Assembly: GCF_021117295.1 (NCBI RefSeq) | Contig: NZ_CP088247.1 | Coordinates: forward strand, 3,425,001 to 3,489,000 | DNA from: Methylorubrum sp. B1-46 | GTDB lineage: Bacteria; Pseudomonadota; Alphaproteobacteria; Rhizobiales; Beijerinckiaceae | Direction: 5' to 3' | DNA length: 64,000 bases | Shown here: in pieces, positions 44,858 to 52,969 of the stretch | How positions within the stretch are numbered: position 1 is the first letter of the stretch | How the letters are laid out: every line of letters starts with the position of its first letter | Translations under genes and position numbers: made by a program | Notes under the pieces: model-generated | What the model was told of the DNA's origin: nothing | The model's database searches: none | The model's input: the letters and a program-made list of their open reading frames with translations, nothing else

Positions 44858-47800
44858 ATGAAACAGACTGCCTCGATCAGCCTCGACAGCTTCGACCCGG
44901 AGGTGCTCGCGGCGGCCCGCGAGGTCGCTCGGCGGGCGGGCGTTCCGCTGGAGAGCTGGATCGCTTCCGTGGCCGTGCCGGAGACGGCGAAGCCGGGATC
45001 GCGGCGGCGGCGCGCGGACTCCGCGGCTCCAGCCAAGGACGGGGCCAAAGACACAGTTAAGGACGCGGGCACGGATCCGACGCGGCGGGTCGGAGGGCGT
45101 GCGGCGGACAAGGCGGCCGCACCCCGGAAGGAGACACCGCATCACAAGGGCCGCGAGGCGGCTCCCGCCGCTGCCGCATCCGAGGATTTTGCCGCACCGT
45201 CGCCCGCAGCCGCACTCGAAGCGTCGATCGGCGCGATGATGCGGCGGCTCGACGCGCTCGACCGCTCGATCAGCCAGGAGCGTGAGGCCTCGAAGGCCGA
45301 CGCGGCCCGGATGATCGGCGATATCGAGCGCAAGGTCGGCGAACTCGCCGGTCAGCTCAGCGCCCCCCGGCCGCTCGGCCGTCGCGGACGCCCGCTCGCC
45401 ACCGAGGTGCGCGACGCCGTCGCCGAGGTGCGCCGCCGCCAGCGCGAGCTGGAAGAGGGCATCGCCGAGTGGAACAGCGCCAGCGCGGGCGAGCCTCAGC
45501 ACAGCGAACCGGCGGCCCCGGAGGTCTCCGAGGACGTGCCTGTCGCGGCTCCGAACGTGGAAGCGGCCCACGGCCAAGAGGCCGCCCACTTCCAAGAGGC
45601 GGCTCACGGCCACGAGCCGTCGCCGGCCATCATCGAGTTGCAGCGCGAGACGAGCCGGCTGCGCGACGCGCTCGGCGGCCTCGCGACCGGCCGCGACGTG
45701 GGCGAGCTGGAACAGACCATGCAGGCCGTCGCGAGCGACCTCCAGCGGGCGCGCGATCCGCAGGAACTCGCCGCCATCGCCGCCCCGATCGAGCTGATGC
45801 GCGTCCAGGTGGAGCGGCTGGCCGGGGACGTGGCCGAGAACGTTCATGCCCGTGTCGCGGGCGAGGTGGAGCGCTTGGTCGCGAAGGTCGATAGCGTGCT
45901 CTCCGGCGCCCTCACGGGCCCGGCCGACGAGAGCGCCCTCGACAGCGTGTTCCGTGAACTCGACGAGATCCGCCGCCTCGTGGCGGCCCTGGCGGGTCCG
46001 GAGCGGATCCAGAGCCTCGCTCAAGGCGTGCAGGCGATCAGCGCCCAGATTGCGCAGCTTCAGCGCGACGAGGATGCGGGCATGGCCGCCATCAAGCCGC
46101 TGCTGGAGGAGATCCGCGGCGAGCTGAAGATCCCCGATCCGTCCCGCGAGTTGCCCCGCGACCTGCTCACCCGCTTCGAGGCGCTCGCCGAGCGGCTGGG
46201 CCGGACCGAGGCGGGGCCCGTCGGCGAGTTGATCGAGCGGCTCGAAACCGTGGCCGAGAAGGTGGATCGCGTCAGCGCGGGCGGCAGCGGGCTCGACGCC
46301 CTGGAACGTCACGTCCTCGCCCTGGCGAGCCGGCTCGACGCGCCGCGCGATCCCGATCCGGCCGTGGCGCGCCTCGAACGCTCCATGGGCGATCTGCTCG
46401 CCCAGGTCGCGGCCCTTCGCAACGGGACGGACGTCGAAGCCGCCGTCGAGCGCGCGGTCCGCGAGGCCGTGGCGGGCGCATCCTCTCCGCTCACGGCGGC
46501 CGGCGGCGATGTCGAGCGGCTGCGCGCCGATCTCGCCGAACTGCGCGCGAACCAGAAGGGCTCGGACCAGCGTCTTCAATCGACGATGGAGGGCGTCCAC
46601 TCGGTGCTGACGCGCCTGAGCGAGCAGCTCGACCGCACCATGACCTCCGCCGCGGCGCTTACCGCCGCCGCTCCGCAGGAGCGGGCGCCCCTCGGACTCT
46701 CCCCGAGCGAGCGCGTCTCTCAGGAGCGCCCCGCCGCCCCGAAGGCGGCGGCCGAGTCGCAGGCCCGCCCGCGCCGCACGGTGCCGTCCGAGGAGGTCGG
46801 CGGCGGGACCGAGGCGGTTCGCCTCTCCGACGAGCTGCTGGAACCCGGCGCCGGCCGACCCGGCCCCGGCCGCCCGGCCACGCCGGAAGCGATCCCGGCC
46901 GCCGGCAGCACCGACATCAAGACGAGCTTCATCGCCGCCGCCCGCCGCGCCGCGCAGGCCGCGCAGGCGGAAGCCGCAACGGAGGCTCCGCTGGCGGCGC
47001 GGCTGCGCGACAAAGTCGCGCCGGCCGCCCGTCTGCCGGGCGCGGATTCCGCGCCGTTGTCGCGGCTTCGCGGAGCCCTCGACGGCCGCCGCCGCACGCT
47101 GCTACTCGGCCTCGCCGCCGTCGTTCTGGCGCTCGGCGCCTACCAAGCCTTCCTGGCAGGCAAGACCGCGCCGGCTGGAGACGCCGTCTCCGCGGATGCC
47201 CGTTCGGTGGAGACCGCGTCTCCGGCCGCGTCCTCCGACGCGCCGGCCGGCCGCAGCGCGGAGGCCCAGGCCGAGCCGGCCCCGGCGCCCGCCGCCCCGT
47301 CTCAGAACCCGTCCGCTCAGGCGTCCTCCGAGACGACGCTCCCCGCCGCAGCCCCGACGAGCCCGGTCGATCCGACGACCACGCAGTCCATCGCCGAGCC
47401 GAAGGCGCCGACGGGCAAGCGCGCGTTGCCTCAGGTCGTCGGCATGGCCGCACTCGGACCGGACCTTGCCGGGCTGCCGTCGTCCCTGGCCAAGCTCAAG
47501 CAGGAGGCGCTCGACGGCGACGGTGCCGCCGTGTGGGAGATCGCCGCCCGTCAGGCCGAGGGCCGCGGGGTGACGCGCGACCTCGCCCTCGCCGCCAAGT
47601 TCTACGAGCGGCTGGCGACGGCCGGCTACGCCCCGGCGCAGTTCAAGGTCGGAAACGCCTACGAGAAGGGCTCGGGCGTGATCCGCGACGTCGAGAAGGC
47701 GAAGCTCTGGTACGGCCGCGCCGCGGATCAGGGCAACATCCGGGCGATGCACAATCTCGCCGTCCTGCATGCCGAGAACCCGGCCGCCAACGGCAAACCG

Positions 47801-48190
47801 GATTTTACGAACGCCGCCAACGCCTTCCGCCGGGCGGCGGAGCACGGTGTGCGCGACAGCCAGTACAATCTGGCCGTGCTCTACGCCCGCGGCCTCGGCG
47901 TCGGCCAGGATCTCGTGCAGTCCTACCTCTGGTTCTCGGCCGCGGCCGGGCAGGGCGATGGCGAAGCGGGCCGCAAGCGGGACGAGGTCGCCACGAAGCT
48001 GTCGCCGAAGGATCTCACCGAGGCGAAGAGCCTCGCCGCGGGCTTCCGGGCGAAGGTCGTCGATCCGGCCGCGAACGAGGCGCCGTCGGCGAAGGCGACC
48101 GCCACGGCGCCGATGTCCCTGATGGGCGCGCCGTCGCCGGGCATGCCGAACGGCACGTCCTCATCGGCCCACAAGCGCGTCGGGGTCTGA
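44858..48190 (+). CDS. PodJ-like polar localization protein with Sel1 repeats
   Basis: This 1110-aa protein has the organisation of alphaproteobacterial polarity factor PodJ. A long cytoplasmic, coiled-coil-prone Ala/Glu/Arg-rich region (about residues 110-650) is followed by one membrane helix (RRRTLLLGLAAVVLALGAYQAFLAG, about 745-770) and an Ala/Pro linker. Periplasmic Sel1/TPR repeats follow (WEIAARQAEGRGVTRDLALAAKFYERLATAGYAPAQFKVGNAYEKGSGV.. and two more). PodJ organises the old pole for pili and stalk or flagellar proteins. The peptidoglycan-binding C-terminus of Caulobacter PodJ is not evident, so it may be a shorter relative. Confidence 0.82.
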   Translation: MKQTASISLDSFDPEVLAAAREVARRAGVPLESWIASVAVPETAKPGSRRRRADSAAPAKDGAKDTVKDAGTDPTRRVGGRAADKAAAPRKETPHHKGREAAPAAAASEDFAAPSPAAALEASIGAMMRRLDALDRSISQEREASKADAARMIGDIERKVGELAGQLSAPRPLGRRGRPLATEVRDAVAEVRRRQRELEEGIAEWNSASAGEPQHSEPAAPEVSEDVPVAAPNVEAAHGQEAAHFQEAAHGHEPSPAIIELQRETSRLRDALGGLATGRDVGELEQTMQAVASDLQRARDPQELAAIAAPIELMRVQVERLAGDVAENVHARVAGEVERLVAKVDSVLSGALTGPADESALDSVFRELDEIRRLVAALAGPERIQSLAQGVQAISAQIAQLQRDEDAGMAAIKPLLEEIRGELKIPDPSRELPRDLLTRFEALAERLGRTEAGPVGELIERLETVAEKVDRVSAGGSGLDALERHVLALASRLDAPRDPDPAVARLERSMGDLLAQVAALRNGTDVEAAVERAVREAVAGASSPLTAAGGDVERLRADLAELRANQKGSDQRLQSTMEGVHSVLTRLSEQLDRTMTSAAALTAAAPQERAPLGLSPSERVSQERPAAPKAAAESQARPRRTVPSEEVGGGTEAVRLSDELLEPGAGRPGPGRPATPEAIPAAGSTDIKTSFIAAARRAAQAAQAEAATEAPLAARLRDKVAPAARLPGADSAPLSRLRGALDGRRRTLLLGLAAVVLALGAYQAFLAGKTAPAGDAVSADARSVETASPAASSDAPAGRSAEAQAEPAPAPAAPSQNPSAQASSETTLPAAAPTSPVDPTTTQSIAEPKAPTGKRALPQVVGMAALGPDLAGLPSSLAKLKQEALDGDGAAVWEIAARQAEGRGVTRDLALAAKFYERLATAGYAPAQFKVGNAYEKGSGVIRDVEKAKLWYGRAADQGNIRAMHNLAVLHAENPAANGKPDFTNAANAFRRAAEHGVRDSQYNLAVLYARGLGVGQDLVQSYLWFSAAAGQGDGEAGRKRDEVATKLSPKDLTEAKSLAAGFRAKVVDPAANEAPSAKATATAPMSLMGAPSPGMPNGTSSSAHKRVGV

Positions 48191-48540
48191 AAACCCGCCC
48201 GACCGGACCGAAGCAACCGCGCCATGTCTTGACGCGCTTGCTCCTCCGTGCGCCGCCGGACCGGGATGCGGTCCGAGCCCGTCGCACGCCGCGCGATCGT
48301 CCGTGATCCAAAGGGCTGCGCTCCGGACAAGGGCGCGGCCCTCTTGTCATGTCCGTGTGCCGTCGCTCCACCGCCGAAGGCACAACCAAACGGTCGACGC
48401 CCCTCAGCAACACTGCGTCTTCTCCATATACGTTCGAGCAGACAATCTAATCCAGATAATATATATAATATTTCGATGGATTAAAATCTATCGCATTATT
48501 GTGATAAAACACACTTCAAATCGAAAAACTGAATGTTACG
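48191..48540. other. Non-coding region with AT-rich island
   Basis: The roughly 400-bp gap after the PodJ-like gene begins GC-rich and shifts at about 48440 to strongly AT-rich DNA (TAATATATATAATATTT around 48457-48473). It contains an imperfect palindrome, TATCGCA..TGTGATA (48488-48505). It presumably holds the promoter of the small secreted protein. No coding frame is credible. Confidence 0.5.
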
Positions 48541-48589
48541 TGTGCTCTTGCCTCAAGATTAATCGGAATTTGAACAAGAGAGGAGCACA
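48541..48589 (+). promoter_or_regulatory. 5' leader hairpin covering the ribosome binding site
   Basis: TGTGCTC (48541-48547) pairs perfectly with GAGCACA (48583-48589), and TTG/CAA and TCAA/TTGA stack inside it. The GAGAG bulge and GAGGAG region holding the Shine-Dalgarno sequence lie in the 3' arm, two bases before ATG 48592. This would limit translation unless the hairpin opens. Confidence 0.5.
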
Positions 48590-48591
48590 AC

Positions 48592-48918
48592 ATGCTGCGC
48601 TTCGCATCATTCGCATCGGTCCTCCTGGTGGCGTTTGTGACTACGGCCACTCCGGTCGCCGCGCAGCCGGCTCGATCCAAGAACGGAACCTGGACCGCGC
48701 TGCCCTCGCAGATCGTGCCGCCGGCTCCGCCGCGCGTCGCCCATGGCGGCTTCGGCGCGCTTCCGTTCGCAGCAGGCGGATCCTCGGGCTACTGCGACAT
48801 CGTGGTGAAGCGCGGCGGCGGCAATCCGACCCAGGACATGACCGGCTCGATCGGCCACGCGAAGAGCTATCAAGCCGGCGGCGGCGGCCCAGCCCGGCAG
48901 CGGGTCTGCTCCCGCTAA
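48592..48918 (+). CDS. Small secreted protein of unknown function
   Basis: This 108-aa protein has a Sec signal peptide (MLRFASFASVLLVAFVTTATPVAAQ) and a mature part of about 83 residues with a single CDIVVKRGGGNPTQDM segment and a terminal RQRVCSR. The two cysteines could form a disulfide in the periplasm. A strong AAGAGAGGAG ribosome binding site precedes ATG 48592, inside a predicted hairpin. I recognise no family. Its AT-rich leader differs from its GC-rich coding sequence. Confidence 0.7.
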   Translation: MLRFASFASVLLVAFVTTATPVAAQPARSKNGTWTALPSQIVPPAPPRVAHGGFGALPFAAGGSSGYCDIVVKRGGGNPTQDMTGSIGHAKSYQAGGGGPARQRVCSR

Positions 48919-48935
48919 GATCCCGACGCTTCGAA

Positions 48936-48969
48936 GGAAAAACGGCGCCCTTCCCGGCAGGGGCGCCGT
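48936..48969 (-). terminator. Rho-independent terminator for the AlgX-like gene
   Basis: A perfect 9-bp stem ACGGCGCCC/GGGCGCCGT lies 7 bp after the AlgX-like stop. On the minus strand it is followed by TTTTTCC. It lies between convergent genes; for the plus-strand gene there is no T-tract. Confidence 0.75.
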
Positions 48970-48975
48970 GGTTCG

Positions 48976-49920
48976 TCAGACCAGGGGTGCCGTCTCCGCC
49001 TGACGCACCGGCTTCTCCATCCCCGGCCTCTCGTAGGCCGCGACATCGAAATCGTCGGCCGGGATGCGGACGAGGAAGCGCTCGGCCATCTCGAACATCA
49101 GGATGTCGGGGCGCACTCGCTCGACGTAAGTCCAGTCGATGCTGGACGACCAGACGAAGTGCATCTCGCGGAAGGTCTCGGCGAGGAAGCTCGTCAGCAT
49201 GATCGGCGCGAAATGCGCGTAGGAATCCCCGAACAGCACCAGGGTGCGCGGGTCGGCCTGGGGGGAGGGGTTCCGGTAGATGACGTGGGCGCCGACATGC
49301 AGGTCGCCCGCCCGTCCCGCCGACTCGTAGGATTCGACCAGCGGGCTGGCATAGCTGCGCGCGGCGTCGCGATGCACCGCCCAGTTCTCCACCGTCTCGC
49401 GCGGCCGGTCGGGCAGCTTGTCACCGAGATCCCACAACCCGTCATGGGGAAAGCGCGGGCGTTCGGCGATATCGGGCGGAGCGACCGCACCGCAGGCGCG
49501 CAGCAGCGCCCGGTAGCCGACCAGGCAGCCCTCGTAGGTCCAGTGGGAATCGGTGCGGCGATAGAGCGGCGCCCCGTCATCGCGGGCCGCGCGCAAGGGG
49601 GCGACGAGATCGACGTAGCCGCCCATCCGGGCGAGCCGCCGGGCAAGCCGGCGGGCCGGCGACAGGCGCGGGTCGTAGTCGAGGTCGAGGGTGCGGTCGT
49701 CGTAGACCGAGAGCTTTTCCGGCACGACGGTGTGGACGTAGCGGATGCCGAGCGCCTGAGCGCGGGCGGCGCGGGCCTCGATCAGCCGCGCCCAGCGGCG
49801 CAGGTGCCACCAGCCGGCGAGCGAGCGCCGGTACTGCAGGAGCACCCCGTTGGTGCCCCCGATCAGGAACAGCCACCCGTCGCGCCCCCGGTGGATGATC
49901 TCTCTGTTCCTGCGGGCCAT
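48976..49920 (-). CDS. AlgX/AlgJ-like SGNH-fold protein (putative glycan O-acetyltransferase)
   Basis: This 314-aa protein has the ALGX/ALGJ SGNH-like arrangement: GRDGWLFLIGGTNGVLLQY near the N-terminus, the Asp/His motif RRTDSHWTYEG (about residues 121-131), and the nucleophile Ser in LVLFGDSYAHFAPIML. Such proteins acetylate exopolysaccharides such as alginate. No AlgI-like membrane partner or glycan locus is adjacent, and no signal peptide is visible. A cytosolic or non-classical location is therefore possible and the substrate is unknown. Confidence 0.8.
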   Translation of the reverse strand: MARRNREIIHRGRDGWLFLIGGTNGVLLQYRRSLAGWWHLRRWARLIEARAARAQALGIRYVHTVVPEKLSVYDDRTLDLDYDPRLSPARRLARRLARMGGYVDLVAPLRAARDDGAPLYRRTDSHWTYEGCLVGYRALLRACGAVAPPDIAERPRFPHDGLWDLGDKLPDRPRETVENWAVHRDAARSYASPLVESYESAGRAGDLHVGAHVIYRNPSPQADPRTLVLFGDSYAHFAPIMLTSFLAETFREMHFVWSSSIDWTYVERVRPDILMFEMAERFLVRIPADDFDVAAYERPGMEKPVRQAETAPLV

Positions 49921-50049
49921 GGCTGCTTCCTAGACGGTGCGATGCCGGCTGAACAGCGCAGCCGCACCACAGCCCGCCGGCTGGAACCGCGATCCCGCCG
50001 CTCCATCTTGCTCGAATTGCGCCGGACGGCCGGCCCCGATCCAGAGAGA

Positions 50050-50592
50050 GTGCAAGGCTTGCCAGAGCCCGCGTCGCCCGAGCCCGCCCCGCTGATCCTG
50101 ACGCTGCAGATGGACAAGGCGGCCTTTGCCACCTTCGACGGCCTGAGGCGGCGGCACTTCCCGCAAGCGCTGAACCACATCCCCGCCCACGCCACGCTGT
50201 TCCACCACCTTCCGGGGGAGGACGAGGCGGGCGTGACGGAGACGGTCGCCGCGCTCGCCCGCACGCAGAATGCGCCGGAGGTGGCGGTGACGGGCGTCCG
50301 CTTCACCGGGCGCGGCGTCGCCTACGTGCTGGAATCGGAGGCTCTGTCGGCTTTCCGCGGGCGGGTCGCGGCGGCGTTCCGCGAGCACCTCACGGCGCAG
50401 GACCGGCAGGGCTGGCGTCCGCACGTCACGGTGCAGAACAAGGTGGCGCCCGAGACAGCCCGCGCGCTGCACGCCGCGCTCGCCCAGGATTTCGCGCCGT
50501 CGCACTTCCACGCACCGGGCGTGCTGCTATGGCGTTACCTCGGCGGCCCGTGGGAGCGGGTCGCGACCATCGCATTCGGGGATGCGGCATGA
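50050..50592 (+). CDS. 2'-5' RNA ligase / cyclic phosphodiesterase family protein
   Basis: This protein of about 180 aa has the two HxT/S motifs of the 2H phosphoesterase superfamily: HIPAHATLFHHL and WRPHVTVQNK. It acts on RNA or nucleotide 2',3'-cyclic ends in known relatives. The start is uncertain: GTG 50050 or TTG 50059 give a compact protein, while ATG 49942 would add an Arg-rich, non-conserved 36-residue leader. Its stop overlaps the next gene's start (ATGA), so the two are translationally coupled. Confidence 0.82.
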   Translation: MQGLPEPASPEPAPLILTLQMDKAAFATFDGLRRRHFPQALNHIPAHATLFHHLPGEDEAGVTETVAALARTQNAPEVAVTGVRFTGRGVAYVLESEALSAFRGRVAAAFREHLTAQDRQGWRPHVTVQNKVAPETARALHAALAQDFAPSHFHAPGVLLWRYLGGPWERVATIAFGDAA

Positions 50593-51392
50593 GACTGCCT
50601 GGTTTCGCGCGCAGCGGCGGCGGCGCCTTGTGGCGCGGCTCGTCCGCCGTATGGCTTCGGCTGCACCTCAACGAGGTCGGGCCGCTGGTCTCGCTGCTTC
50701 TCGTCAGCACCCTCGGCTACGGCTTCTTCGCGCTGGCCCGCGAGGTCGGCGAAGGCTCGACCGCCGCCCTCGACCGCAAGATCCTGCTGGGACTGCGCAA
50801 CCCCGCCGACATCTCCGACCCGCTCGGGCCGGCTTGGCTGGAGGAGGCGATGCGCGACATCACCGGCTGGGGCAGCGTCGTCACCATCGTGTTCCTCACG
50901 GCGGCCGCGGTGATCTATCTCGCCCTGGCAGGACGGCAGCGGGTCGCGGTGTTCGTGCTCGCCGCGGTCGGCGGCGGCGAGGCGGTCTCGACCGTGCTCA
51001 AGCTCTTCTATCACCGCCCGCGGCCCGACCTCGTGCCGCACGGCATGGAGGTGTTCACGGCGAGCTTCCCCTCCGGCCACGCGATGATGTCGGCCATCGC
51101 CTACCTGACGCTCGCGACGCTGCTCGCCCGCGTCGAGCGCCGGCGCAGCGTCAAGGCCCTGCTGCTGGCGCTCGGCATCGCCATGACGGTCCTGGTCGGC
51201 GTGAGCCGGGTCTATCTCGGCGTGCACTGGCCGAGCGACGTGCTGGCCGGCTGGTGCGTGGGCGCCGCCTGGGCCGCCCTGTGCTGGTTCGTCGCGCTTC
51301 AGCTCCAGCGCCGGGGCGAGGTGGAGGACCCCGACCCCACCCCCGCGTCGACCGGCCCCGGTCAGATCAAGGGAACCACCTCGACGGGCTGA
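50589..51392 (+). CDS. PAP2-superfamily membrane phosphatase
   Basis: This 267-aa membrane protein has six predicted helices. The three acid phosphatase motifs are present: KLFYHRPRP (C1), PSGHAMMSAIAY (C2) and SRVYLGVHWPSDVLAG (C3). It probably dephosphorylates a lipid such as undecaprenyl pyrophosphate or phosphatidate. ATG 50589 overlaps the upstream stop. Confidence 0.92.
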   Translation: MRLPGFARSGGGALWRGSSAVWLRLHLNEVGPLVSLLLVSTLGYGFFALAREVGEGSTAALDRKILLGLRNPADISDPLGPAWLEEAMRDITGWGSVVTIVFLTAAAVIYLALAGRQRVAVFVLAAVGGGEAVSTVLKLFYHRPRPDLVPHGMEVFTASFPSGHAMMSAIAYLTLATLLARVERRRSVKALLLALGIAMTVLVGVSRVYLGVHWPSDVLAGWCVGAAWAALCWFVALQLQRRGEVEDPDPTPASTGPGQIKGTTSTG

Positions 51393-51433
51393 CGCGTTCC
51401 GGCCTCGTGTTTCAGAGAGGCCGGACGCCCTTC

Positions 51434-52744
51434 ATGAGTGACGATCTCCGACTATCCCGGCGCCTCCTCCTCGCGGGGGGCGCCGGCCTGACCGGCGCGG
51501 CACTGGGCCTCGGCGGGAATGCGCGGGCCGCCTCCGGGCCGCCGGCGCCTTCGGTGCCCGCCGATACCGGCGCGGTCCAGGACGGGCGGATCGTCTTTCC
51601 GAACTGGCGCGATGACGGCGACGCCCCACCCCCACCACCGCCTGCGCCGATGCCGCCCTCCGAACGGGTCGGCTTCGCCATCGTCGGGCTCGGGCGGCTG
51701 AGCCTCGAGGAAATCCTGCCGGCCTTTGGCGAGGCCAAGAAGGCGCGGGTCGTGGCCCTGATGTCCGGCTCGGCCGACAAGGCGAAGCTGACGGCGGCGC
51801 AGTACGGCATCCCGGCCGACGCGGTCTACAGCTACGACCAGTGGGACCGGCTGAAGGCCAACCCGGCGGTCAAGGCGGTCTACATCGTCACCCCGAACGG
51901 CCTGCACCGGGACAACGTCCTGGCCGCCGCGGGCGCGGGCAAGCATGTGCTGTGCGAGAAGCCGATGGCGAACAGCTCGGCCGAGGCGCAGGAGATGGTC
52001 GAGGCCTGCGCCAAAGCCGGCGTCAAGCTGATGATCGCCTATCGCTGCCAGTACGAGCCGTTCAACCGCGAGGTGGTGCGGCTCGCCCGCTCCGGCGAGT
52101 TCGGGCGGGTGAAGATGATCGAGGCCTTCAACGGCCAGACCACGGGGCTGCCCGAGCAGTGGCGCCTGCGCAAGGCGCTGGCGGGGGGCGGCGCGCTGCC
52201 CGATATCGGCCTCTACTGCCTCAACGGCGTGCGGGCGCTTCTCGGGGAGGAGCCGGTCTCGATCCAGGCGCAGATCGTCACGCCCGAGAACGATCCGCGC
52301 TTTAAGGAGGTGGAGGAGAGCGTCGCCTTCACGATGCGCTTCCCCTCCGGCGTGATCGCGCAATGCGGCACCAGCTACGGCGTGCACGAGAGCCGCGAAT
52401 TACGGGTCCATACCACCAGCGGCTCGCTCGACCTGCACAACGCCTTCGCCTATCGCGGCCAGCGTCTCACGGTCGCCCACCGCGAGGGCAGTCATGTGCA
52501 GCGCGACGAGCCGGTGCTGACGCACAAGAACCAGTTCGCGCTCGAACTCGACCACATGGCCGAGTGCATCCTGACGGATCGTCGCCCGCGCACGCCCGGC
52601 GAGGAGGGTCTGCAGGACATGATCCTGATGGAAGCGATCTACGCCGCCGCCCGCACCGGCCAGCCGGTCACGGTCGGCCCGCTCGCCGGAACGGGGCAGG
52701 GGACCGACGCGACGCGAGGGCCGGCGCTGGAGGAGGGGAAGTAG
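51434..52744 (+). CDS. Tat-exported Gfo/Idh/MocA family oxidoreductase
   Basis: This 436-aa protein has a twin-arginine signal (LSRRLLLAGGAGLTGAALGLGG, RR at about residues 9-10) and a Pro-rich spacer. A Rossmann NAD(P)-binding domain follows (GFAIVGLGRLSLEEILPAFGEAKKARVVAL, CEKPMANSSAEAQEMV), then the Gfo/Idh/MocA C-terminal domain (ALPDIGLYCLNGVRALLGEEP). It resembles periplasmic glucose-fructose oxidoreductase of Zymomonas, which uses tightly bound NADP; the substrate here is unknown. Confidence 0.9.
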   Translation: MSDDLRLSRRLLLAGGAGLTGAALGLGGNARAASGPPAPSVPADTGAVQDGRIVFPNWRDDGDAPPPPPPAPMPPSERVGFAIVGLGRLSLEEILPAFGEAKKARVVALMSGSADKAKLTAAQYGIPADAVYSYDQWDRLKANPAVKAVYIVTPNGLHRDNVLAAAGAGKHVLCEKPMANSSAEAQEMVEACAKAGVKLMIAYRCQYEPFNREVVRLARSGEFGRVKMIEAFNGQTTGLPEQWRLRKALAGGGALPDIGLYCLNGVRALLGEEPVSIQAQIVTPENDPRFKEVEESVAFTMRFPSGVIAQCGTSYGVHESRELRVHTTSGSLDLHNAFAYRGQRLTVAHREGSHVQRDEPVLTHKNQFALELDHMAECILTDRRPRTPGEEGLQDMILMEAIYAAARTGQPVTVGPLAGTGQGTDATRGPALEEGK

Positions 52745-52748
52745 ACCC

Positions 52749-52895
52749 TCACTCCCCCCAGCGCACGAACACCCCGATGGCGACGATGGCGAGGAGGGCG
52801 AGCAGCCACGCCTCGCCCATGGTCAACGCGTAGGCGAGCAGACCGAAGAAGCCGAGGGCGATGCCGAGCATGGTCGCGACGGCGACGGGATTCAT
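52749..52895 (-). CDS. 48-aa small membrane protein
   Basis: A short frame from ATG 52895 to TGA 52749 encodes MNPVAVATMLGIALGFFGLL with a second hydrophobic stretch (AWLLALLAIVAIGVFVRWGE). That gives two helices joined by AYALTMGE. The clean helix-turn-helix hydrophobic pattern favours a real gene, although no strong ribosome binding site precedes it. It lies convergent with the Gfo-type gene and downstream of the M16 protease gene. Function is unknown. Confidence 0.5.
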   Translation of the reverse strand: MNPVAVATMLGIALGFFGLLAYALTMGEAWLLALLAIVAIGVFVRWGE

Positions 52896-52969
52896 GGCGG
52901 GCTTTTTGTCGTTGATCGCGTGGCCGGCCCACCGGAAGGGCCGGCCTCACGCCCAGAGTTAGAGCGCCG

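Noticed and set aside
52922..52946. GGCCGGCCC/GGGCCGGCC hairpin after the M16 peptidase gene as a terminator
   Set aside because: The stem is perfect, but no T-tract follows on either strand, so it was not listed as a terminator.
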